From Leucaena leucocephala (Eukaryota > Streptophyta > Magnoliopsida > Fabales > Fabaceae), in assembly GCA_037074615.1 (NCBI GenBank), contig CM073551.1, positions 14,817,750 through 14,881,749 of the forward strand: a stretch of DNA of 64,000 nucleotides, written 5' to 3'. The position numbers were made by a program, and so were the translations under genes. Positions 9,422 through 19,960 of this stretch are shown here, one piece after another. Every line of letters begins with the position of its first letter. Position 1 is the first letter of the stretch. Under the pieces are notes generated by a model, which made no database searches, was not told the origin of the DNA, and worked only from the letters and a program-made list of their open reading frames with translations.

Positions 9422-10290
9422 TGTTGGAAATTGTGCCCTAGGGGCCAATCATTGTATCGGGTTATCACATTATTTGCATGTTTACTGTGATGACAATCCT
9501 TGGATAACTCGTGATCTTATCCTAAATGTCCCTGGTCGGTCATCTATGTGGGAGCAGAGATGAAATAAGACCAGTATGACTTTGAAGATATATAGAGATA
9601 TAAATCAAAGTCATAAGCACATGTAAGAGTACAGGGTGTTGGACCGACCCGCAATGAGAGAGCTGCATGGGTCAAGTCATAAGCTTCTCTCATATACAAG
9701 CCATGTCACTATGCCCTTTGACCTGAGATCATCATGGATTCCTACATGACAAACGCTCAGCTTTGACCTAGTCAAAAGTCACTTTTGACCGAGTGATCAT
9801 AAAGGCTATGCTCGGGCTTAGTGGTTTTTCATGCGGAGGAATGTGAATGGTCAAGATGGAATTTATCCCTTACATTCATAGAGAGATATTACTGGGCCCC
9901 TCGATGAGTGAGTCTGAGAAATGTATGGCCATACTGGAATGGAAGGGTAGTTCCATTTCTATATTCAGACTACTCAGGGATCGAGAAAGTAATGGTCAGG
10001 AATAGGAGGATGACGTTCTCCATGCCTCATCCTCGACCGAAATATCATGTGACAAAAGGGACGTGATATGGTTGTATGAAAGGTTACATCGTTTATCGAT
10101 CCTCATATGTTTTGGGTAGTCGTAATGCCTTGCTAGAGATCGCTTACGACTTGTGGGTCAGTATAGTAACTGGGCCACTGCCAACTTCATATGGGCCTAC
10201 AGGGTCGCACACAAAACAGCCCAATGCGAGCTATGATGTCCAGATTCATTGAATCTAAGAGATGTCTAGATTCAATGAATAATCTAGGGT

Positions 10291-10350
10291 GGATATATAT
10301 TTTATATATATATATAAATTAGTTTATATATATATTATATATATAATATA
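10291..10350. repeat. TA-rich low-complexity tract
   Basis: Alternating TA runs occur in the U3 part of the copia-like solo LTR. Confidence 0.8.
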
Positions 10351-10946
10351 AGAGATATTTGTAAGATTTAATTTATAAGGATAAATTAAATCTCTATCAT
10401 TTTTGAATTTGAATTTAAATGGATATGATCTATTTGAATTTGAAATTCAAATTGATAAGATATCTCAAATTTGATTTATGAGAATAAATCAAATATAATT
10501 CTGTCTTTTAAATTAAATAAATAGGTGAATTAAATCTGTGGGACGGATTTAATATAAACCATATTTATTTAATCAGTTTCTTATTAAATTATGCAATATA
10601 TGATATTGTATTAATTCAGAATTAATATAAGATTAATTCTGAAGCCCGGCCCTATTAGAAGCCCGATAGCTTCCTATATATTTGACATTAGGAGCTAGGG
10701 TTCCACACACAATATAGATCTCTACACACACATTCAGACGTGAGAAGAGGGGGCAGGGAGAGTGCAAAAGGTTTGCACATAAGAAATTGCCGAGATAGAG
10801 ACGGTGAGGACGGAATCTCTAGAAAGCCCTAGAGGGACAAGAGGCGCTAGCACGTCGTTCGCGATTGGAACGCTGTTCGTGTGGATACCGGTAGAGGAAG
10901 CCGATCTGAGCTGTCGACTTCTACGATACGGCCAGACACGAAGCAA

Positions 10947-11204
10947 GGTCGCGACCAGAACACACTTAGGTCGCGACCAAACGGGCATCTGAACGTCAGA
11001 AATCCGAAAAGAGGAGACAGGTCGCGACGTGAAGTTGAAGAGGTCGCGACTAAAAGCTCCAGAGGCGACAGGTCGCGACTAGAAGCAGAATAGGTCGCGA
11101 CTACAAACTCCAGAGGCGACAGGTCGCGACTAGAAGCTGAGGAGGTCGCGACTGAAAGTTCCAGAGGCGAGGAGTCGCGACTAGTGGACACTGAGGTCGC
11201 GACC
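10947..11204 (+). repeat. 51-bp minisatellite of paired GGTCGCGACC palindromes
   Basis: The core (G/A)GTCGCGAC occurs at 10947, 10969, 11020, 11042, 11071, 11093, 11122, 11144, 11173 and 11195. The steps are 22, 51, 22, 29, 22, 29, 22, 29 and 22 bp. The unit is a 51-bp dimer with a 22-bp arm and a 29-bp arm, the latter ending in CCAGAGGCGA. One core is missing near 10998. The block is CpG-rich in an AT-rich LTR and contains ten NruI sites (TCGCGA). The same arrangement recurs at 58518-58869 and in part at 20259-20356. Confidence 0.93.
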
Positions 11205-11331
11205 AAAGCTCGAGTACCGAAGGTAACACTTCTTTCTCCTTGACTTAAACACATTCGGTAGATCCTGGCTGGGAATGGAAAAATTTTTAAAGTTAATTTC
11301 CGCTGCGTGCCTTCCAATTCCCTTCATTATC

Positions 11332-12019
11332 CAATTAGAATTTTGACATATTAATCTTAAGAAAGGATCTTATCGAAGATCTCTGTGATAAATAACCTGA
11401 TTGAATAGTTAATCGATAAGAGCATAATGAATCTTACTTTTGATCTTTCATGAATAAGCTTATCTTGATAAATTCAAGACTAATTAAACCATAGATGATT
11501 CATGTAGATCGATCAATTATTATAAGCAATAAATCATTATCAAAACATTGCAAATAATCAAATCGCCACTAGTAATATTAATCAATATTAAAACTCCAGT
11601 GGTTTGAATTGCAAACAGCATATTTTCTCTTTTCTCAATTTGATCTTATATAAATTGTAACTTATTTAATATTCTAGAGATCATTTTGATAAGAAAACAA
11701 TTTAGTTCCAACACTGTAAAGATTATTTTATCAGAACAGAAACTCAGTGATCTAGAAATAGAAAGATTAAAAGCATTTTTAATGATCAAATTTTAAACCT
11801 TTAAATCTTTCCATTCTCTAATCATAAGTTTTGATAAAACACCTAGAGAAGAAGCAATCAAGATAATATCACATCAATAGCAAATAGTGTAAAATCATTT
11901 GGTTAAGTGCTTTTTGTAAACTCATAAATTTTCTTTAATTTATCGAAGAGTTATTCGATAAATCTCCTTATCTTGATTGATAGTCCTTCAATAAATGAGC
12001 CTTAATGACTTCTTTTGAA
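11332..12019. other. AT-rich unclassified sequence, continuation of 8549-9421
   Basis: This is the sequence interrupted by the solo LTR. It again carries TTATCGA/TCGATAA motifs (11370, 11413, 11940, 11955). No ORF or known family is recognised. Confidence 0.5.
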
Positions 12020-13053
12020 AACCGCTAGAAATCCTTCCCAAACCTCAATAAATACCACATCACCCACTCATTCATTCATTCCCACATTTCTTTTTATCAC
12101 TCTCCTCTCCTTCATCTCTTTCCTTAAAATTTCATCTTAATTCTCTCCTCCTCCTCCTCCTCCTTTTTTCTTTACATGGTAAGAACATATTTATTTTATA
12201 AATCTTTATTTATTTTATTTATGATTTACTAACATACTTATATTTTCTTCTTTCAAATTTTCTTTCTTCATCTCAACCAATCCAACCACTTCTTCAACAT
12301 ATGAATTGAAGTTCAATACTACGAACTATCTCATCTCCAATTCTTGCATCTCTAACTTAATTACCTTAACAAATTAAATTAAACTCATATGATACAATCA
12401 TAATTTAATTACTTATTATTTATCACAGTATTTTTTATATATAACATGTAATACATTGCTAATTACACATATCAACATAATCTATTTGTTGTTTCCTAAT
12501 TAATAATATCATATTTTATAATAATTAAAAAAATCAGATTTTTACTTTTTCACTAGGAATGAACTTTCTAGGGGTTTTATAACGTCTAGAAAATAACAAA
12601 CCTGGAAAAAATTTACCCAAATTCAAATTTTGGACCCTAAACAAGGGAATTTTTTTTCCAAAATTCAAATTTTGGCATCATATTTCTAGCGGTTCCTAAC
12701 CGCTAGAAATTTTTGTGCCATCTTGAAAATTTGTTTCCCGCTAACCACTAGGAACTTTCTAGCGGTTCTATTATCAAATTTAAATATTTTCTAGCGATTA
12801 TCAACCACTACTAACATCATCCCTTTGGCTTCTCCTAACGTGGCTTTTCTAACGTTTTTTGAACCGCTAGAAATGTTGTAACGTTTTGACCACTATGAGT
12901 AGTGGTTTTCCATAAACACTAGAAACTATTTTTTAGCACTTGACTTTCTAGCGGTTTACCCAACTACTAGAAGTTGCTATTCTAGCGGTTATAATGACTA
13001 GAAACACCATAAAATAACCGATACAAAATATTTATTTTTTTGTTGTGGTAGTT
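12020..13053. mobile_element. CACTA-like transposon end with subterminal repeats
   Basis: Many copies of CTAGCGGTT and its complement AACCGCTAG, some mutated, lie between 12025 and 13010 in both orientations. The right border, read from the complementary strand, is AACTACCACAACAAAAAAAT, one base from a CACTA terminus followed by an A-rich stretch. Dense inverted subterminal repeats near such a terminus are characteristic of En/Spm (CACTA) transposons. A possible TATA (CAATAAATACC near 12044), a CTC-repeat leader and a GTAAGA donor (12180) resemble a promoter and first intron. The other end was not found. Confidence 0.6.
12682..12710. repeat. Perfect 13-bp inverted repeat in the CACTA-like end
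   Basis: ATTTCTAGCGGTT and AACCGCTAGAAAT are separated by CCT. It is the best-preserved pair of the subterminal motif. Confidence 0.85.
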
Positions 13054-13059
13054 TCCCCT

Positions 13060-13145
13060 CTCAACTTAGGTGTCTCCTCTAAGAATTGAACTTGAGGCTT
13101 AGAGGGATCTAGCGAGGTCTTACACTGCTAAACCAACTCCATGTT
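13060..13145 (-). other. tRNA-like SINE head or tRNA relic
   Basis: On the minus strand TGGTTTAGCAG (13125-13135) fits the RNA polymerase III A box (TRGYNNARNNG) completely. AGTTCAATTCT (13082-13092) fits the B box at 9 of 11 positions. The boxes are 32 bp apart, as in tRNAs and tRNA-derived SINEs. No clear 3' tail or TSD was found, and the block directly abuts the CACTA-like terminus. Confidence 0.4.
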
Positions 13146-13315
13146 GGATTGTTATATAGATTATTTGATGGTAAGAATCTAAGCAATCATGTGTTTGTAT
13201 ATCCTCTACTTCATGCATGGCTTGACTTGCCGTAATATTTAAATTTCAAGTGTTGAATTAGTTATTAGAGTGGTAATCTTCATATATAAATTAGTGCATC
13301 TGGCCTAACGTATTC

Positions 13316-16300
13316 TGAAACATCCTCCCTTAGACTCCTCAGAGTACACTTACGGAAGCGATATTAGCTTGATATATCTTAACTTAAGCTCAGAAATTCA
13401 AAATTTCACTCTTAAGTTCCTTAATCTGGACCTTTAATTTGAAAATTAATTTATCTCGTTCTACACATCCAAATAAGGCTTATTACCTATCCACGTAATG
13501 CCCCAGATGTCTACTACTGGCTCACCAAATTTCATAGCCAAACTCCTCCGTTTACTGGGTCAAACTGAGGTCAAAATACTACTACCTCAGGACCTGCGAA
13601 TTTCTCCCTTAATTCGTCATCCACAAATTGAACATGCCAAACAATATTTATTATTAAATAATAAAATGTCATACAACAAATCATACACCAAATTCTCTTA
13701 TTTCTATTACATCTCTTCCTGTCTAAAATTCGGCAGCATAACTGCTACATTCCTTCTGTAGAAAGTAACCGATCTTGTACCGATTCGGTAATTCCCGTAG
13801 GAACTACCATTCTACGTAAGTACCCAGGAAAGACTGGATGAACCGGCTAGGTCCACTCACTTCCAGCCTCCTTAGACAGCACCTACGTACACAGTACGTA
13901 TCAGTTCCTTTCTTTGTTCCTTCTTCGTTGCCAGAATTTCGGCAGCCTAACGGCGTCTCTCAAAATTCTTAGAATTCAGTTCAACATAATCTCCCTGTAA
14001 TGGGTTAGACATGGGGAATGAGATTCGGGGGAATCTCAGTAGTAAATAATCATAACAATATATGTAATGCAGAGTGACGGTGCTTGCTTGTGATTGTGTA
14101 CAGATAAGTATGCTGCGTGCTTCCATATTCAATAACATATGATCATAGCATTGTAATAGAGCTTCAAGCATAACATATAAGACAACAATCCATCCAAACA
14201 ATAGCACAACAAATCACAAAGACATTACATAAGAGCTAGGATTAGTTACTACCTCAAAAGCAGAGCTCCAGAACTTCTATACTGCTTCCAACTCCACCAG
14301 AACTTCCTTTCTTTCTTTCTTTCTCCTTCTCTCTCTTCTTTCTCTCTCTTTTCTTGCCAAAAACATGGGATGCATAAAATGGGAGGGGAAGGGGGTATTT
14401 ATAGCTTTAATGGATGGCATTTTTGTAATTTTGAAGCCATCTGAACATGTGGTCCTGGTTTTTCCTGGATTTTCCTATTTTTCTTTATTCCTTTTTACTG
14501 CATCATGCATGACATCATCCAGGACACCTCACCGGGACACCTCATCGCCACATTCTTCACATGTCACAATTCCTGGACACCTCATCAGCTGACTCAGCAG
14601 TTCAGTCCAATCCAGTACCGGTCCAGAGTCTTGCACCGTAATACGTGTCCTTACTTTTCTTCTGCCTCTAAGATTGCGCCATGTGGCACCTGGAAGGGAC
14701 CTTTCACGCCTTCCAATGTTATCCAGATAAGTCCCGGACTTTATCTGATCACCTCCTCGGTTATCGTGCCGACCGAGTAACTTTACTTTATTGAAACAGC
14801 ATTAAAATAGTATTTTAATGTCACTTTTTCTCACATATCACTGGGCCTACGTTTTTGGGCTCTAGGTATGTTATCTTGGATCCTGATCAAGCTCAAGTAC
14901 TCTGATGGCTCGACTCCCAAGAAACATCCCTCGGCAAATTACCAAAATACCCCTGGGTGCCCTTTCTTACACTATTTTAACCCTAAGGGTAAAATCGTCA
15001 TTTCACACCCTTCTGTACTCTGTCAGGATATATACTGACTCTAAGTAACTTTATCTGTATGAGCCTTGGCTCCTGGGCCTATCCAGAATGACCAAAATGC
15101 CCTCATTCATCTACTACCCCTTTAGTACAACACAGGGGCATTTTCGTAATTTCGCACTTTTCCGGGGTTCTGCCGGACACTGGCCCACCTATCAGTCCAA
15201 GGGTCTTACTGGGCCTTGTTGGCGCCATTATTGGGCCTTTCAGGGTCCATTACCTTCATGGCACGCATTACGAGAAATCTTCCCTTGTTAATAATTATTG
15301 AATATTTAATCTATTTTTCACCGTTTATACACATATCCGGACACCGGCTCCTTCTGTCCGATACACTGGCCTGCGGTGTTCAGGCATCCCTGTGAGTCAT
15401 ATCAGTCATCTGACCGAGGTTATCCGAACTCATTCAGTCCCTTTTCAAATACCGATAAATTTCCCTATCGGATACCCGGAGGCCTCACACTCCCGTCTGG
15501 ATTTTCTAATTTGCTAATAACTTTTTCTACAGGCCTCCTATCGGTATTCTGTCAGTTTCCTGACATCCGCCCCATAAAGACGCATCATCCTGTATTTTCT
15601 CACCTAGATCTGAAATCTAGGATATCCGGTATGAATTTTTATAACTTTTGGACGATCAGTCCATTTCTGGCTATCTGGAGTCTTCAAAAATTCCTGTATT
15701 AAGCCAGATTACTGAGCGTCCCTTGCTCTCTCTACCGGTGAAATCTGGGACTGAAATGCTGTCGGACAGTCCAAACCACTTCCGGCCTGACTTTCTTTAA
15801 TTACACTTTAGCCCCAAGGAACTTTTCTTCTTTTCATTTAAGTCCCTTTTTATTTGGCTAAAATTACACTTAAGGACCCCACCTTTTTGTCCTTAAACTT
15901 TCCATAATTCTTTCACACTCATAGAGACCTCGTATGCACATTTCACAGTTCAGTGAAATGATCAGCATAATTTTCTCTATTTTCTGGCAAAATATGGTAC
16001 TCATCGGCTACCAGCCCGATCTTTCCCATAATTACGATTTTGCCCCTGCATTCTCTTTCTGGCCTCATTACTCATCTTCTCATCCCTTATCTTAAGTTCT
16101 AGAAATTCTCTTTCAATAACTCATCCCTTAAACTCTTCGGGAGTCATCGTTAATTGAAAAGCTCGACAACCCGCCCATATCAGGTTATCTTACACAGGAG
16201 CTAGCCCATATCAAGCTTCCTACAGAATTCCTAGGCTTGAGACTTAGGACATTTCTCACATTCCTCATCTTGGACCTAGATGAACTGTCCCGATCTCCTA

Positions 16301-16322
16301 GACCAAAAATCGGGATGTTACA
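13316..16322 (-). mobile_element. Solo LTR G (Ty3/gypsy), 3007 bp
   Basis: The LTR starts TGAAACATCCTCCC and ends CGGGATGTTACA on the plus strand. The 5-bp TSD TATTC is present at 13311-13315 and 16323-16327. It has the same termini as element B but a full-length U3. A minus-strand TATA box is at 14396-14403, the stem-loop at 14020-14037, and the 17-bp palindrome TACGTACACAGTACGTA near 13885. Several ATTTTGGTCATTT-type motifs lie in U3 (14950-15160). Short ORFs inside it are not supported. Confidence 0.92.
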
Positions 16323-16327
16323 TATTC

Positions 16328-17215
16328 TTTTCATTACCAATGGCATACAATATACGCTATTGATGTTCACTATACATAATGCAAAATTTCCAAATTTTTA
16401 TGATCCACCTATTTAATGCAGTTACTTCCCTTATTCTAAATATAAGATGCTATTAATTTATAAAATTTAAAAAAATAGGTAAAGGTAGTTATTTGTAATT
16501 AATATATAGAGAAATTCTGACATTTTTTAAAAATAACCTCATCACTCAATGATTAGAGATAAAATCATAAAAGTGCCAAAGATCCTTCAGTGCAGAGGAA
16601 ACCGTTCCAACATAGCGATTATGAGGTGGACCTAGTCCCGCTTGGGGAAGACTCTAGTTGTTACTCCAGTTGCACCTCTAAGTGCCTATTAAGAAAAGCG
16701 TTGGGAGCCTAACTAACTTCAGTCAATGAAAAATTAACTTTTACTCTATATCATTTTTAATCATTTTACATTTCAACTTATTTTTAATACATCATCTAAA
16801 CAAATTCACTTTACAAAAGTTAGTTAGAAGAAAAATCTATCTAAACACAAATTACATTACTTTTACTCCAACTTCAATTTATAAGAATCAGATAGAAAAA
16901 AAATCAATTTCTACCAATGTTATCCCAAACTGAGCCAAGCCAACAGTACTTGCATACCATATTAGTTACAATTATTCCTAAACATGATAGCTTCTTTGAG
17001 ATGGACAATTTCTTTACTACTTTTCCCCTAAATGTGGCGTATCAAAATTTCAAGAGTTTAAAATCCGTTATTGCCCTTGCAGTTTACCTTGAAACACAAA
17101 AATTTTGGCTATCTATTTGAGATTTGAGAATTGATACAAATAATGCTTGAGTTCAAGTAAGATGCATATTATGAGGATAATGAGATATGTGAAGAGATAA
17201 AAGTGCCACAACAAA
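16328..17215. other. AT-rich intergenic sequence, no gene recognised
   Basis: I see no convincing coding region, RNA gene or complete element. A fragment resembling a MITE end (CCCTTATTCTAAATATAAG) lies near 16428. The 67-codon frame at 16917-17120 has no recognisable domain. Confidence 0.4.
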
Positions 17216-17224
17216 TAAATATTA

Positions 17225-17740
17225 GGATAAAGGTGCATCTAACACCCTAAACTAATTTTGTAGAAGCAGTTAGTACCCTAAAGTATTTAAGAGTGCAATT
17301 ATACCTTAAACTAATTTTGGAGGTACAATTAACACCCTCAATATTTAAATTGTTGCAATTTTGCCCCTTTGCTAATAAAAACACAAACTTTTATTTGATA
17401 CATGCCACATAAACTTTTTATTTTGATACATTATTATTTAAGAGGTCACATGTGTAATATTTTTTTAATAAATTGCACTAAAAAACTATAAAATTTCTCA
17501 ATCTTCATATATGAATTATATACAATATCAATTTTAGGGTTTATTCAGTAATCAATTTTTAAACAATATGACACATGTGTCATTTTAAATAATTTGTTGA
17601 AATAAAAAACTTATATGACATGGATTGGATATAAATTTATATTTCTCTTAGTGAAAAGGTAAAATTGTACTAATTTAAATACTTTAGGGTGTTAATTGCT
17701 TCTCTGAAATTAGTTTGGGATACTGAATGCACCTTTACCC
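17225..17740. mobile_element. MULE-type MITE, 516 bp
   Basis: A 9-bp direct repeat, TAAATATTA, flanks the element at 17216-17224 and 17741-17749. The ends are long imperfect inverted repeats: GGATAAAGGTGCAT at the left, and GGGTAAAGGTGCAT when the right end is read in reverse. Similarity continues for about 80 bp through the phrases CTAACACCCTAAACTAATTT and TTAACACCCTAAAGTATTTA. Long terminal inverted repeats with a 9-bp TSD indicate mobilisation by a Mutator-like transposase. There is no coding capacity. Confidence 0.88.
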
Positions 17741-17749
17741 TAAATATTA

Positions 17750-18005
17750 TATACCAACAAGATATTAATTAAGGTGGTAAGCAACTTCATCATGTAAAGA
17801 GGATAACACAAGCTAAAATCCTGGGAAGTACACTTGTTATTAGTAGTATATAAATTGAGAAATGAAAACTCTTTGAGCTGTAAGCCTAAAAAAAGATTGC
17901 CCCTTAATTAAATAAAAAATAAGGGTTTTATATTTATAGAAAAAATTTAATATGAAAGCACATACCAAAACCTTATATTTAATTAGGACTTGAGGGAGTA
18001 AATAA
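17750..18005. other. AT-rich sequence with a MITE-like inverted repeat
   Basis: CTTAATTAAATAAAAAATAAGG (about 17903) and the partly complementary CCTTATATTTAATTAGG (17971) face each other, and the right side ends in GAGGGAGTA. This suggests a small damaged Stowaway- or Tourist-type MITE. Confidence 0.4.
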
Positions 18006-18289
18006 TAGTCCATTTATTCCTAATTATAAAGCTAGATGTGCGGGTTTAGATTTGTTCTTAAATATAATACTCTAATTCATTTTGTCTTCCAAAATTATAA
18101 TTTTTTTCTTAATATATCCCAATATAATTGCACATATTAAGGGATTTCTATTAAGGGTAGTTCAAATGCACATTATTAAAGATATATTTCAAGAAAACTA
18201 ACACATAATCGTTACATTAACCAATTTACCTAACTTTCTTAATCTACTCAAATTAGTTAAGTAGATCTTATAATTAGAAACTGAGGTAG
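18006..18289. mobile_element. Stowaway-like MITE
   Basis: The left end TAGTCCATTTATTCCTAATT and the reverse of the right end TACTACCTCAGTTTCTAATT continue as ATAAAG and ATAAG, forming inverted ends of about 26 bp. TA at the borders fits the TA TSD of Tc1/mariner-type MITEs. No ORF is present. Confidence 0.6.
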
Positions 18290-18296
18290 TAATAAT

Positions 18297-18361
18297 AATA
18301 CTCCTCCGATCCTTAATATAAGACATATTATTTAACTAATTTGATTAAATTAAGAAAGTTA
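18297..18361. mobile_element. Stowaway-like MITE end fragment
   Basis: TACTCCTCCGATCCTTAATA followed by TAAGACATATT is a typical Stowaway end. It is homologous in reverse orientation to the right end of the preceding MITE through ACTAATTTGATTAAATTAAG, so the two ends lie back to back. Confidence 0.55.
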
Positions 18362-18817
18362 ATAATACTACATGAAGTGAGTGTGAAGAATTCACATCCT
18401 CCAACTGATTTCCCTATAGGAGGAAATAAAGTTGATGTGAAAGGACCAGGAGGGAAATTATCAATGTGATGAGGGAGGTTAAAAGATAGTTTCATGTCAT
18501 CATTAAAGTTCCTTGAACATAATGTTAGGACCTTGTCTCCAGAATAACCTTATGCTATTGAGCCCTCTGGCCACGCCTTATTTCTAATACATTATTTTAA
18601 TTTCCCTAAGTACCTATAGGTTAATATTCCATTAATAATTTTGAGCAATCGAAATATAAAAAAATGCAATTGAAAATGTAGGGATAAAACATCATTTAGT
18701 ACCTCTCTATAGAGTACATCTATCGATATTGAATCGGCCTAGCGACCTTTGCTTCTCGTACAATGTGAACCTTCAAGTGGACCATGATAGTGAATAATGA
18801 TAGATGAAATATCATCT
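18362..18817. other. Unclassified flank of the nested cluster
   Basis: No gene or repeat family is recognised. This is the left side of the insertion site of element F; its sequence continues after 47568. Confidence 0.4.
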
Positions 18818-19668
18818 CTAAGTGTCATATCCTTAATTTCATCCTTACATATACTCCTTAGGAAGTAACTTAGACTCATGGAACACCATTTTAGCTTAAA
18901 AACATGAATTTTCAAGAATTAGGTTATCGGGTACTGTTCATAGTACTATTTACTTATTAAATCCAGACTACATCATGAACTTTGGAAATTCATAATTTAA
19001 TCTAGAAAAATCAAAATAATGTGGTTCCAATTTCTAATGAAAGATATTTCATTTAAATTTGAAGGAAAAATATGAAACTGAGGTTTCCTTGTCCAAATGA
19101 AATCAGTTTAATCGTTGAAAAACACTATTCATTTGGTAAGTCTGGAAGTTCCAGTTTCCTTACCTTATTTTCAAAAATTCATTTCTCCTTGTGTACTTAT
19201 CCAAATGAGGCATTTTACATATGGATTTAAATCTCCATATGTTTACTTTAATCTCATAAAATTTCGTGTAAAAACTCATTCGTTTACTATTTAAAATTTG
19301 CCCATGAACTTTACTTCCTCTGGTTACTCATTTTATCTTGATCCAGATTTTAATCCCGACTTTGAAAAATCATAACAATTTTAATTCTTAACCAATTGAG
19401 GCGTTCTTGGTGTCCATTTAAATATCTAGATCTTAGCTATGTTCATGTCAAATCTCACATAAAAATACATTGGATAAGTTAAAAAAATTATCGTTGGAAG
19501 TTGACTGCCTCAGACTGGATCCATAGTAACATACTTCAAGCACATCAAAATATCACCTTCTAAGTTAGGTGCACACCCTTTAAGTCATATACAATTATCC
19601 ATCCATATTTACCCTCTTACCTTGAGAAGATCCAGCACCTATAGCATGGTTATTTATATGGAAGGAAT

Positions 19669-19687
19669 GAGATTTTATGGAAATCTC
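19669..19687 (-). other. U5 stem-loop, LTR F, with compensatory change
   Basis: The sequence is GAGATTT-TATGG-AAATCTC. The C-G pair at the loop side of other LTRs is replaced here by T-A, so pairing is preserved by two changes. Confidence 0.6.
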
Positions 19688-19960
19688 AATAGCAAGTCAT
19701 ACAAACTATAATAACATGCATGCTTGGTTAAATGCTTAACATGTTATAATGACATGGGAGCTACTTCATGAACATACATAAACAACCTCTAACATGCATA
19801 TTGTCATGACATTCATTGCAAGGAGTTGCAACCATTCATATCTCATCATCATCATCATAAAATCATCTCATGCTCAACCAATAATCATACATAACAAGCA
19901 AACATACAATCAAACAAGCATAAGATTATAGTTAAGCATTCTTGCTGCCTCTTAGGTGTC

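Larger units (their letters stand above)
9422..11326 (+). mobile_element. Solo LTR, Ty1/copia-like
   Basis: The LTR starts TGTTGGAAATTGTGCCCTAG and ends CTGCGTGCC...CCCTTCA. It is flanked by the 5-bp direct repeat TTATC at 9417-9421 and 11327-11331. A start in TGTTGGAAAT and a CCGCTGCGTG block near the end are typical of plant copia LTRs of the Angela/Tork kind, which is established knowledge; family assignment is inferred. A TATA-like TATATA is at 10675-10680, so the GTCGCGAC repeat at 10947 would lie in the transcribed part. No internal region remains. Small ORFs within it are not supported. Confidence 0.85.

Noticed and set aside
10734..11317. Arginine- and serine-rich ORFs on both strands of the copia-like LTR
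   Set aside because: They are translations of the GTCGCGAC tandem repeat, open in several frames because the repeat lacks stops.
11685..11713. TTCCAACA at 11706-11713 as the end of the copia-like solo LTR
   Set aside because: It would complement the TGTTGGAA start, but no TSD is found there. The end at 11326 gives a perfect TTATC duplication and the usual CTGCGTG block.
16560..16700. Possible RNA gene near GAGGAAACCGTTCC
   Set aside because: No complete A/B boxes, cloverleaf or snRNA-type promoter could be made out.
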